Shown here piece by piece: positions 8,198 through 16,356 of a DNA stretch of 64,000 nt (position 1 is the stretch's first letter; the number at the start of each line of letters is the position of its first letter). The notes beneath the pieces were generated by a model, which saw only the letters and a list, made by a program, of their open reading frames with translations, had not been told where the DNA came from and did not search any database. Origin of the DNA: Anaerostipes amylophilus. Lineage in GTDB: Bacteria > Bacillota > Clostridia > Lachnospirales > Lachnospiraceae. Position numbers and translations under genes: made by a program. The stretch is taken from NCBI RefSeq assembly GCF_025567365.1, contig NZ_JAOQJG010000006.1:124001-188000 (forward strand), given 5' to 3'.

Positions 8198-9372
8198 ATG
8201 GATGAATATTTTTGTCCTAATTGTGGAGCTACATTAAATTATCAAGATGGATTCGATCCATCGCTTGGAGCATGGACATGCACAGAATGTGGGCATACAA
8301 ATGGAATAAATGAGGATGAAATTATAGATGGTAAGCATTTTACCTGTCCTGAATGTGGAGCAATATTAAATAACCAGTTCGGTTTCAATGCATAGGATGA
8401 TGATTGGGAGTGTTCATCATGTGGAGCAAAACTGACACATAGTTACTCGGATGATGATTATAGTGTTGTGGAAGAAGATAAAATATGTTGTCCCAATTGT
8501 GATGCTAATTTGGAAGATTAATGGGGATATTCAGAGTATAATTACGATTGGACATGTACAGAGTGTGGTGCTCATCTTCATCGTGAATATACATCAGATG
8601 AGTTTGAGCAGGTAGAAGAGAAGAGTATGATGATTGGAAATGTGAATGTTGTGGCACGAAACTTCATAGATATTTTGGGGATCATGAATATTCGATTGTG
8701 GACGAAAATGATGATGACCATACAGATACTAGCGAGACAAAAGAGCCACACTCTTATTCCAGTGAACAATTTACATATAGAGATGCCTTTGATCGCGAGG
8801 ATAAATCAGTTTTATTAAAGGAAAAATCAGAACTTCGAAAAATAAGAATGAAGGCGTTCTTCACATCTAGGAAGAAGGTGCCAATTGGTTATAGTACACA
8901 GCAACTGGTAGGCAAAAACTACAGAGAAGTGGAAAATAGACTGTATAATCAAGCATTCAAGAATATACATCTTAAGTCTCAAAAAGATATTTATGTGAAT
9001 TCTATTTTTAAAGATGGAGAAGTAGAAAGTGTATTGATTAATGGAACTACAGTTTTTTCACAACAGGAAATGTATCCTTATGATTCTGAGGTGGTCATTA
9101 CTTACCACGAAAAACGAGAAATCACAATTTCGTTTACACACGGAAATTTATGAAAATTGAATTATATGGATGTTCATAAGAAACTTTCAAATTTGGGATT
9201 TATCAATATTTCTGTTCAACCCATAAATGATCTTACAACTGGTTGGATAAAAAAGGACGGCTCGGTAGAAAGTGTGAGAATAAATAGTAACACAAATTAT
9301 AGAAAAGGTGCAGTTTTTAAGTATGATGTTCCAATCGTGATAGAATATCATACATTCAAGAATAGACACTAA
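8198..9372 (+). pseudogene. Multi-zinc-ribbon protein with PASTA-like C-terminus, several stops
   Basis: Starting at ATG 8198 (GGTGGAGG upstream) the frame encodes repeated Cys4 zinc ribbons: CPNCGA..CTECG, CPECGA..CSSCGA, CPNCDA..CTECGA, and a last CECCGTKLH. It is interrupted by TAG (8393-8395) and TAA (8519-8521), then drops one base near 8622 into the frame that continues through 9153. That frame holds a PASTA-like fold (VGKNYREVENRLYNQAF, then EVESVLINGTTVF and EVVITYHEK). After a TGA (9151-9153) the same frame carries a second, similar domain to 9372 (MDVHKKLSNLGF, SVESVRINSNTNY, VPIVIEYHT). Read through, it would be one protein of about 390 residues. Three different stop codons plus a frameshift argue for decay rather than recoding. 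Confidence 0.7.
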
Positions 9373-9386
9373 AGAGGATACAGATT

Positions 9387-9974
9387 ATGAATTTAGGAAT
9401 ATTTGAATACTACCTTATTGGAGTTAATATAATTGGATTTTTTATGTATCTGCTTAATATGTTTTTGTACTCACATACTGAAAACGGACAAGTTGATGCT
9501 ATTTTAACTAGCTGGTCTTTAATTGGCGGATCGGCCGGTATATTGCTTGCAATATTACTGTTTGATCGCAAGGCTGTCAAAGATAATATGATGTCGAGAG
9601 TGTTTATCGCATGTGTGTTTGTGATACAAGTCATAATATTATTGATGGTAAAGGGGCATCATGCGGATCACATAACACTAGCATTTTGGGAATTTTTTGC
9701 AAAATATAAAATATTGTTGATATATTTAGCAGTCATCAATTTTATAGCGTTCGCAGCTTATGCAATTGATAAAGTTAATGCAGCTGAGCATCGTTCAAGA
9801 ATTAGAATTGTAACGTTACTTGGTTTAGTTTTTGTTGGTGGTTCGATTGGTAGTTTATTGGCAATGTATTTATTGCGTCATAAGACTAAGAAAGATTATT
9901 TCACTGTTGGTGTTCCATTAATAATGATAATGCAAGTAGTCGTGATTTTTTATGCAATGAATGCAGGATGGTAA
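9387..9974 (+). CDS. Tandem DUF1294 membrane protein
   Basis: The 195-residue protein has about six hydrophobic segments arranged as two copies of the DUF1294 unit. The C-terminal copy is clear: YLAVINFIAFAAYAIDKVNA, RIRIVTLLGLVFVGGSIGSLLAMYLLRHKTKKDYF. The first half repeats the pattern in diverged form with WSLIGGSAGILLAILLFDRK. The function of DUF1294 is not known. It follows the zinc-ribbon pseudogene on the same strand with its own AGAGGA ribosome site, so it may be the last cassette gene. Confidence 0.75.
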   Translation: MNLGIFEYYLIGVNIIGFFMYLLNMFLYSHTENGQVDAILTSWSLIGGSAGILLAILLFDRKAVKDNMMSRVFIACVFVIQVIILLMVKGHHADHITLAFWEFFAKYKILLIYLAVINFIAFAAYAIDKVNAAEHRSRIRIVTLLGLVFVGGSIGSLLAMYLLRHKTKKDYFTVGVPLIMIMQVVVIFYAMNAGW

Positions 9975-10345
9975 TAAGGTATACTTTTTAACGATAGCTC
10001 CGACCTATTGTTAAAAGGTTCGTGGATATGTTCCCTAGTACTAAGCCAAAAATCTGAAATTCATAGGGAGCTGTCCTTTCATGTGGAGACGGTCTGTTTG
10101 CTGTCACGCAGAAAAATATTAAGGTCCCAGGGGCATTAAGAAATCAGTTTACAAAATAAATTGTACAAATAAGAACAAATTGTTCAAAAATTCTAAACAA
10201 AATAATCATTTAAATTATAGCCTTCATAAAAAAATAAGCAGAAAAGTCATTGTAATATTTACAGTGGCTTTTTCATTGTGGTAGAAATTTAATTGTGATA
10301 AAATATCATAAAGATGAACTGCACAGAAGTAAGGAGTGAAAGAAT
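9975..10345. other. Intergenic region with a short coding relic
   Basis: No intact gene is visible. Around 10077-10115 a plus-strand stretch reads FHVETVCLLSR, resembling the HVETVxLLS tail of RumA/RlmD-type rRNA methyltransferases, but it is too short to assign. AGCTCC (10000-10005) and GGGAGCT (10065-10071) flank a segment that can fold weakly. The rest (10140-10320) is AT-rich. Confidence 0.35.
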
Positions 10346-10560
10346 ATGATGTATCCAGATGGAAAAGTAAAGGTATATATTGAAACACCAGATGAAACAG
10401 GTGGATTTCATGATGCTATTTGCTGGTTACCAGATTATACATGGGAAGTTCACGGATATTCAGAGTCATGATGTATTTTAAACAACTTATTCGAGATAAT
10501 GCACACTTAATTATAGAATTTTCTCAAGAAGGAGGGATTCTGAATGCCGCAAATATTTAG
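10346..10560 (+). pseudogene. Small antitoxin-like protein split by a frame break
   Basis: A 41-codon frame (10346-10471, with AAGGAG upstream) reads MMYPDGKVKVYIETPDETGG..LPDYTWEV. It overlaps a second frame (10468-10560) that reads MMYFKQLIRDNAHLIIEFSQ and ends GGILNAANI. Together they look like one protein of about 70 residues that lost a base near 10468. Small proteins of this kind are often found just before DUF4160 genes in toxin-antitoxin-like pairs; that assignment is from memory and is tentative. Confidence 0.45.
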
Positions 10561-10769
10561 AGTTGGGCCGTATAGCATTTATTTTTGGTCGTATTTTCAA
10601 AAATGATCGACGACATCCAGGTGTACTAGTAGAAGTAAGGAAAACAACAGCTGTCGATATAATTTGGAATATGATAAAACTAAAAGTAATCTCAAAAGAT
10701 GATTTAAATGATTTTTTAGACGAATTAAAACAAGAAATGGAAAGGCGAACAGGAGCATTAGCAAAATGA
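10544..10769 (+). pseudogene. DUF4160 N-terminal stub joined to an unrelated small-protein tail
   Basis: ATG 10544 (GGAGGG upstream) starts MPQIFRVGPYSIYFWS, the characteristic opening of DUF4160 proteins, but the frame stops at 10606 after 20 codons. Another frame continues to 10769 with HPGVLVEVRKTTAVDIIWNM and a helical tail (SKDDLNDFLDELKQEMERR). The sequence looks like a deletion junction near 10590. The TGA at 10767-10769 overlaps the next ATG, so translation into the deacylase gene may be coupled. Confidence 0.5.
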
Positions 10770-11263
10770 ATAAAAATAGAAAAATCGTTTTAGATACCTT
10801 AAATGAGCAAAATATAGAATACGAAATGTTTGAGCATCAAGCTGTCTACACAGTGGATGAAATCGAAGACTCTGATCTGTGGAATCATGAAAATGGCATA
10901 GGAGCGAAAAATTTATTTTTAAGAGATGGTAGTGGAAAACACCATTTTCTTGTGATCATTCGAGAAGACAAGCAGGCAGATCTTAAGAAAGTAAGAGATG
11001 AGATTGGAAGTTCTAGACTTAGTTTTGCTTCAGCTGAGCGCTTAATGAAATATTTAAATATCGAACCAGGATCTGTTTCGCCATTAGGTATTTTGAATGA
11101 TAAAGAATGTGTGGTTCCAGTCTTTTTTGATGAAGATCTGAAAGAATACGAATATATTGCAGTACATCCAAATGATAATACAGCGACGATCTGGATGAAA
11201 CTTACGGATCTTTTGGATGTTATAAAGATGCATGGAAATCAAGTGAATTTTATCAGTGTGTGA
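10766..11263 (+). CDS. YbaK/ProX-type aminoacyl-tRNA deacylase
   Basis: The 165-residue protein matches the YbaK/PrdX trans-editing family, which hydrolyses mischarged tRNA such as Ala-tRNAPro. Family features seen: the YEMFEHQAVYTVDEI opening, the catalytic-lysine region (AKNLFLRDGSGKHHFLVI), SSRLSFASAERLMKYLNIEPGSVSPLGILND, and the final VHPNDNTATIWM block. It is full length. The ATG overlaps the previous stop. This stand-alone PrdX-like form is common in Clostridia. The exact tRNA substrate cannot be decided here. Confidence 0.85.
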   Translation: MNKNRKIVLDTLNEQNIEYEMFEHQAVYTVDEIEDSDLWNHENGIGAKNLFLRDGSGKHHFLVIIREDKQADLKKVRDEIGSSRLSFASAERLMKYLNIEPGSVSPLGILNDKECVVPVFFDEDLKEYEYIAVHPNDNTATIWMKLTDLLDVIKMHGNQVNFISV

Positions 11264-11862
11264 TAAATTTCATAGAAATTTCTTACAAAAACAACACTGC
11301 AACAACTAATATAGAAGTTACAAAAGCTCAGATAGGATATTTATTTTCAGTAAATCCAATAAATTCATTTAGTTTAAAGAATGGAACTTCTAAAAATATT
11401 TCCTATAGTATATACAATCATTTTGTCAATGTACCATTGATTTTAAGTGAAATGAAATACAAAGTTTCTTCTCCATCGATATGTAAAGTATCGGCTTCTG
11501 GTAAAATAACAGGGTTAAAAGCTGGAAAAACAAGTGTTACGATCACACCAAAACAAGCTCCATCGTTTGCCAAAACGATTACGATAACGGTAACAGATAC
11601 TTCCCTTGGGAAAGTAACTTGGGGCAAATGTAAGAGATCTTCGAAAACAGTTCAGTTACAGTGGAAGAAAGTAAGCGGTGCAACCTCCTATCAGGTATAT
11701 CGTTTTAAAGGTAAAAAATGGGTAAGAGTAACAACGACCAAGAAAACAAGTTATAAGTATAAGAAAGCACCAAAGAATGGATCTTATAAAGTACGAGCTG
11801 TAAAAACGTCTGGAAAGAAAAAGATATATGGAGCTTTTTCTAAAGTAAAGAAAATTAAATAA
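11260..11862 (+). pseudogene. Truncated surface protein with BIG2 and fibronectin-III-like domains
   Basis: Without a convincing start (GTG at 11260 inside the previous stop) and with no signal peptide, the frame encodes a bacterial Ig-like (BIG2) unit (ICKVSASGKITGLKAGKTSVTI, about residues 70-110) and a basic fibronectin-III-like tail (VQLQWKKVSGATSYQVYRF, then SYKVRAVKTSGKKKIYG). These repeats belong to secreted or wall-exposed proteins. It is probably the C-terminal part of a larger adhesin-like protein whose front was deleted. The same Lys/Tyr-rich tail type occurs at 17.2 kb and 63.4 kb. Confidence 0.65.
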
Positions 11863-11865
11863 ACA

Positions 11866-11925
11866 AAAAGCCTCTGTGTATGATGTTAATAAAAAGTTTG
11901 AAACATCACACAGAGGCTTTTTATT
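11866..11925. terminator. Bidirectional terminator
   Basis: AAAAAGCCTCTGTG and CACAGAGGCTTTTT pair and extend with TGATGTT/AACATCA across a 2-base bulge. A-rich and T-rich tracts flank both sides, so it serves the plus-strand surface gene and the convergent panF. Confidence 0.9.
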
Positions 11926-11967
11926 ATATTATTTATTGATATGTTTCGAATTCAAGTAATCCAAAAT

Positions 11968-13455
11968 CTAGAAACAATTCTTAATAATATCTTCATCAAG
12001 TCCATTCTTGCAAGTTATATTTCCTATTACAAAATACAAGATTCCACCGGCAAGAAGTCCCCATACAACGGCATTGATTCCTGCGATCTGTACATTATAG
12101 TAACAAAATACATAAGTGATCGCTGCTCCAATAGAACTAAAGACGGCTGCCTGTTTTGTTCCTTTCTTCCAGAACAATCCACCAACTAAAGGCCAGAAGA
12201 AACTGCATTCCAGACCACCCAAAGCAAACAGATTCAGGAAGAAAATGATATCAGGTGGATTGATCGTAAGTAAGATGACGATCACACCGAATGCAAATGT
12301 AACAAGTGTACTCATCTTTCCAACATTTTTGTTATAAGATTTAATTTTCACAGGATCATCTTTGACAACATAGTTACGCCACAGATCTTTTACAATTGCT
12401 GCAGAAGCAAGGATCAAAAGAGAATCAGCAGTAGACATAACAGCAGCCATAGGTGCTGCAAGGAATGTTCCAGCTAATCCAACGGGCATGATCTTCTGAA
12501 CAATATACGGAATAAAATAATCAGAAGTTGGAAGATTCTTTGTATCTACCAGTGCACCTGCCCATGTACCAGCCATATGCATACCAACGATGATAAAGCT
12601 ACAAGTAACCGCACCAATCCACATCGCAGAATGAAGACTCTTTGTATTTTTAAATCCCATAGAACGAACAGCGGTCTGTGGAAGTCCAAGAGTACCAAAT
12701 CCTACAAGAATCCAGAAACTAAGCAAAGTTCCGGGACTATATTTTGAAAATAGATCATCATATACACCAGGTAGATTCTGTGCAAGTCCAGCATCAATAC
12801 CAGCAAGTCCACCGCCAGCTTTTAATACGAAGAATAAAAGTAAAAATGTACCGACACACATGATGATTCCCTGAATCGTATCTGTGATCGCAACAGCACT
12901 GAAACCACCGAAAGATGTATAGATGATAACAACTGCACCAAAGATCAATAAAGAAACGACATGATCAAGTCCTGTGATGGAAGAGATCAAAGTTGCTCCA
13001 CCAGTAAACTGTCCGATCATCTGTGCCATAAAGAAGATAACCATAAGTAAACTGGTTACGATAACTAATACATCACTTTTATAACGAGCTTTTAAATAAC
13101 CGACAACAGTAACGGCACCGGTTCTTCTTGAAACTAAAGCTAATTTATTTCCAAGAACCCCAAGTACCAGAAATGTAATCGGAACCTGTACGGTAGCGAT
13201 CCATGCCTGTGCATATCCGTAAGTAAGACCAGCAGCTCCAGGTCCGGAGATAAAGGAACTTACAGAAGTATAAGTTGCCATGGTTGTCATTGCTAAAAGA
13301 AGTCCATTCATATTTCTTCCACCGATAAAGAATTTTTTCTCAGAAGAAGTATGCTGTTTTTTATTCTGACGTTTACTAAAAATGATACCGATCGCGGCAT
13401 TTAAAATGAGGTAAACGATAAAGATCATAAGAATGATTTTCTGATTTGCTGACAT
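11968..13455 (-). CDS. panF: Sodium/pantothenate symporter
   Basis: PanF is a sodium:solute symporter family permease that imports pantothenate for coenzyme A synthesis. The protein has about 12-13 hydrophobic segments and characteristic SSS/PanF stretches: FFIGGRNMNGLLLAMTTMATYTSVSSFISGPGAAG near the N-terminus, TGAVTVVGYLKARY, YTSFGGFSAVAITDTIQGIIM, and AAVMSTADSLLILASAAIVKDLW. I chose the ATG at 13455 (MSANQK), which has a GGAGGAAGAAG site and follows the upstream gene after one base. About 495 residues is normal. It is in an operon with the DUF997 gene, the usual panF partner. Confidence 0.9.
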   Translation of the reverse strand: MSANQKIILMIFIVYLILNAAIGIIFSKRQNKKQHTSSEKKFFIGGRNMNGLLLAMTTMATYTSVSSFISGPGAAGLTYGYAQAWIATVQVPITFLVLGVLGNKLALVSRRTGAVTVVGYLKARYKSDVLVIVTSLLMVIFFMAQMIGQFTGGATLISSITGLDHVVSLLIFGAVVIIYTSFGGFSAVAITDTIQGIIMCVGTFLLLFFVLKAGGGLAGIDAGLAQNLPGVYDDLFSKYSPGTLLSFWILVGFGTLGLPQTAVRSMGFKNTKSLHSAMWIGAVTCSFIIVGMHMAGTWAGALVDTKNLPTSDYFIPYIVQKIMPVGLAGTFLAAPMAAVMSTADSLLILASAAIVKDLWRNYVVKDDPVKIKSYNKNVGKMSTLVTFAFGVIVILLTINPPDIIFFLNLFALGGLECSFFWPLVGGLFWKKGTKQAAVFSSIGAAITYVFCYYNVQIAGINAVVWGLLAGGILYFVIGNITCKNGLDEDIIKNCF

Positions 13456-13456
13456 T

Positions 13457-13723
13457 TTATTCTTCTTCCTCCTCTTCATCATCATAATCGAAGTTAATAA
13501 ATACATGTTTTAATAAGTACCAGACACCGATCAAAGAAAGTATGATCGTTCCGAAAGTTGATACGCTAAACCATGCTGGCATTCCTAGAAAATAAAAGCC
13601 AGTACCATTTAATAAAAATGCACTGGCAATATGCCAAGCACAGCAGATCAAAACAACGATCAGTGTTCCACGGATTTCACGCATACACTGTTCGTGTTTC
13701 TCCTGTCTTGTTAATTTTTTCAT
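13457..13723 (-). CDS. DUF997 (YhdT-like) membrane protein, PanF partner
   Basis: An 88-residue protein with two hydrophobic segments (LIVVLICCAWHIASAFLL and the later FGTIILSLIGVWYLL) and the PAWF motif typical of DUF997/YhdT, plus an extremely acidic C-terminus (DDEEEEEE). The start MKKLTRQEK at 13723 has AAGGAGATT upstream. YhdT-type genes precede panF in many bacteria, which supports both calls. It may be a small subunit or stabiliser of the symporter. Confidence 0.8.
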   Translation of the reverse strand: MKKLTRQEKHEQCMREIRGTLIVVLICCAWHIASAFLLNGTGFYFLGMPAWFSVSTFGTIILSLIGVWYLLKHVFINFDYDDEEEEEE

Positions 13724-13931
13724 ATGATATAATCTCCTTAATTTAAAGGTCAGGCTCACTCAATGGGATATCTGCCAAAGGTATTATCTTATAAAAAGAG
13801 AAGAAAATCAACCGATTTGGCTTATGTATTAATTCTTATTACAATAGAAAGAACACATACAGTTCGAAAGGAATTCTTGCAGTAAGGATGTTTCCATGAT
13901 AAAATTTACAAAGAATTTTTATCAAAAATGA

Positions 13932-14618
13932 GTGCGTAAAAAAGTGATAAGTTTAGGCTTGGATTCAGGTTCATCTATGACAAAAGCTGTCTTATTCAAA
14001 GATGATCATATCATAAAGACGAAGATGATTCCAACATCGATCAGTCCAAGGAAATCTTTAGAAGAACTTTATCTAGATATGATAAATGAAAAGGAAAGGA
14101 TTGATGTAGTCGTAAGGTTTATGATCATCACAATTGTTTTATTGATCATAGCTAATATCGTATTATATCGCACAAGATTAGGACTTCGACTGATGGCTTG
14201 TGGTGAACATCCTCAGGCAGCGGATTCTGTTGGAATCAACGTATATAAGATGCGTTATATCGGCGTATTGATCTCTGGATTTTTAGGAGGTCTTGGTGGT
14301 ATCGTTTATATCACAGCCGGTGTATTTGAATGGAAATTCGAAAATGGTGTTGCCGGATTTGGATTCCTTGCACTGGCCGTTATGATCTTTGGACAGTGGA
14401 AACCAAACTTGATCGCATTAGCAGTCATTTTATTTGGATTATTCCGTGCATTATCAAATGTATACGCAGGATTTGATTTTCTGACAGCCTTAAATATTCC
14501 GGGAACATATTATAAGATGCTTTCATATATTATTTCCCTGCTTGTACTGGCAGTTTCTTCTAAGAAATCAAGAGTGCCGAAGGCAGAGGGTATTCCGTAC
14601 GATAAAGGACAAAGATAA
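13932..14618 (+). pseudogene. Chimera: BcrAD ATPase start fused in frame to a nucleoside ABC permease end
   Basis: Residues 1 to about 57 are the opening of a BcrA/BadF/HgdC-type ATPase (activator of 2-hydroxyacyl-CoA dehydratases): SLGLDSGSSMTKAVLF and EKERIDVVV. From about residue 58 the protein becomes the last four to five membrane segments of a BMP-type nucleoside ABC permease (RTRLGLRLMACGEHPQAADSVGINVYKMRY, then FGFLALAVMIFGQWKP). The frame is continuous, so a large deletion joined two genes near 14105. The start is a GTG with a poor ribosome site. Neither half can be functional, but transcription may still reach the kinases downstream. Confidence 0.8.
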
Positions 14619-14638
14619 CAAAGGAGATAAGATACGCA

Positions 14639-15559
14639 ATGGGTATTGTAGTAATCGGAGATGTATTTATAGATATTAAGGGGTTTTCTACATCCCCTTA
14701 TATCCCATATGGGAGAAACGCCGGAACGATCGCACAGATTCATGGCGGCGTTGGACGTAATGTTGCAGAAGACATTGCGAATGTAGAATTAGAACCAACA
14801 TTTGTAAGTTCTGTTGACGATGATGCGATGGGAGAAGATGTTATCCGCAAATTAGACCGTCATAAAGTCAACACAAAATATATGAGAAAAGTAAAAAATG
14901 GAATGGGAACATGGCTTGCAGTTTTTGACCATGAAGGAGATGTGGTAGCGTCCATTTCCAAACGACCAGATCACGGACCAATTGAACAGATTCTTGATGA
15001 ATATGGAGACGAGATCTTTAAAGATGCAGACAGTATCGTAATCGAAATTGATATTGACCGTGAGATCGTGAAAAAAACATTTCATTATGCAGAAAAATAT
15101 GGAAAGAAAGTCTATGCGATCGTATCGAATATGACAATTGCGATTGAGAGAAGAGATTTCATTCGAAGAATTGAATGTTTCGTATGTAATCAGCAGGAGG
15201 CAGGAATCCTATTTTCTGAAGATTATGAGGAAATGAGTGCAGAAGAATTATCCAAAGTTCTTCCAGAACGTATCAAATCTGCAAAGATTCCAAAGATGGT
15301 CGTTACAATGGGTGGCGAAGGTGCTGTTTATGCTGATCAGAACGGAGAATGCGGAGTTTATCCAGCATTAAAGGTAGATGTTGTTGATACAACAGGAGCT
15401 GGAGATGCATTTTTCTCAGGTGTGTGCATTGGGCTGACTTATGGAAAGACATTAAGAGAAGCATGCGCGATCGGTACAAGACTTGCATCTACCGTCATTT
15501 GTACATCAGAAAATATTTGTCCAAGATTTATGCCGGAAGAGTTCGGCATCACGAGGTAA
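14639..15559 (+). CDS. PfkB-family carbohydrate/nucleoside kinase
   Basis: A 306-residue ribokinase-fold kinase. It has the N-terminal GDVFIDIKGF, the substrate loop GGVGRNVAEDIANV (about 39-52), and the C-terminal catalytic motif DTTGAGDAFFSG (Asp base, about 246-257). AAGGAGAT lies before the ATG. It follows a nucleoside-permease remnant and precedes uridine kinase, so pseudouridine kinase (PsuK-like) or a nucleoside kinase is the best guess. Substrate cannot be read from the sequence. Confidence 0.8.
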   Translation: MGIVVIGDVFIDIKGFSTSPYIPYGRNAGTIAQIHGGVGRNVAEDIANVELEPTFVSSVDDDAMGEDVIRKLDRHKVNTKYMRKVKNGMGTWLAVFDHEGDVVASISKRPDHGPIEQILDEYGDEIFKDADSIVIEIDIDREIVKKTFHYAEKYGKKVYAIVSNMTIAIERRDFIRRIECFVCNQQEAGILFSEDYEEMSAEELSKVLPERIKSAKIPKMVVTMGGEGAVYADQNGECGVYPALKVDVVDTTGAGDAFFSGVCIGLTYGKTLREACAIGTRLASTVICTSENICPRFMPEEFGITR

Positions 15560-15564
15560 ATGCC

Positions 15565-16194
15565 ATGGAAAGTATAATTATAGGAATTGCCGGAGGTTCC
15601 GGTTCCGGAAAGTCTACATTTACAAACAGAGTTAAAAAATATTTTGGTGATGATGTCACAGTGATCTATCATGATAATTATTACCGCAGACAGGATGGAA
15701 TTCCATTTGAGAAGCGTGTGACAGTCAATTATGATCATCCTGATTCTCTGGAAACAGATCTTCTTGTGGAACATCTCAAACAGTTAAAAGCAGGAAAAAC
15801 TGTGGAATGTCCAGTTTATGATTATAATCAGCATAATCGTTCTGATGAGATCATCACAATTGAACCCAAACCTGTCATTTTAGTTGAAGGAATCTTACTA
15901 TTGGCAGATGAGCGAATCCGTGATCTGTTAGATATCAAGGTATACGTTGAAGCAGATGCAGATGAGCGAATTCTTCGAAGAATCCTGCGAGATGTAGAAG
16001 AACGAGGAAGAGACCTCCATGGAATCATCGATCAGTATTTGGCAACGGTCAAACCAATGCATTACATGTATGTAGAGCCGACAAGAGCAAAAGCTGATAT
16101 TGTGATCAACAGTGGAAAGAATGATGTGGCATTTGATCTGTTTGTGTCAAAGATCGCACAGTTATTAGATGAGATGGACGGGAAAACAAAATAG
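15565..16194 (+). CDS. udk: Uridine kinase
   Basis: The 209-residue protein phosphorylates uridine and cytidine to UMP and CMP in pyrimidine salvage. Walker A is GGSGSGKST (residues about 10-18), followed by YHDNYYRR, NYDHPDSLE, YDYNQHNR and the lid RRILRDVEERGR, all diagnostic of Udk. I chose ATG 15565, 5 bases after the PfkB stop; upstream in-frame starts fall inside PfkB. It is the last gene of the nucleoside operon. Confidence 0.93.
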   Translation: MESIIIGIAGGSGSGKSTFTNRVKKYFGDDVTVIYHDNYYRRQDGIPFEKRVTVNYDHPDSLETDLLVEHLKQLKAGKTVECPVYDYNQHNRSDEIITIEPKPVILVEGILLLADERIRDLLDIKVYVEADADERILRRILRDVEERGRDLHGIIDQYLATVKPMHYMYVEPTRAKADIVINSGKNDVAFDLFVSKIAQLLDEMDGKTK

Positions 16195-16206
16195 AAAGAA
16201 AACCGA

Positions 16207-16246
16207 TAAAAAGCACTGGAAGTTATAGTTTTCTGGTGCTTTTTTA
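16207..16246 (+). terminator. Terminator of the nucleoside-salvage operon
   Basis: AAAAAGCACTGGAA pairs with TTCTGGTGCTTTTTT (one G-T step), followed by a T-run. It ends transcription after udk. Confidence 0.85.
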
Positions 16247-16284
16247 ACTTTTTCAAAAAAATTTTAAAAATTTTTCATTTTTTT

Positions 16285-16312
16285 AAAACTTTTTTGAAAC
16301 CACGTCTGTCTA
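16285..16312 (+). promoter_or_regulatory. ECF-type promoter of the secreted protein gene
   Basis: AAAACTTTT (16285-16293), 13 bases, TGTCTA (16307-16312). The same two blocks at the same spacing occur before the sigma factor gene (17464-17491). AAAC plus about 17 bases plus a GTC core fits ECF -35/-10 elements. A sigma-A-like TTGAAA-N18-TATAAT (16294-16323) overlaps it, so dual control is possible. Confidence 0.55.
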
Positions 16313-16356
16313 TATAGTATAATAGCAATAAATCAACAACAAAAAGGAGAAAAGTT

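Noticed and set aside
8390..9155. Stop-codon recoding (for example an alternative genetic code) in the zinc-ribbon gene
   Set aside because: All three stop types plus a frameshift occur, and other genes use normal stops; decay is simpler.
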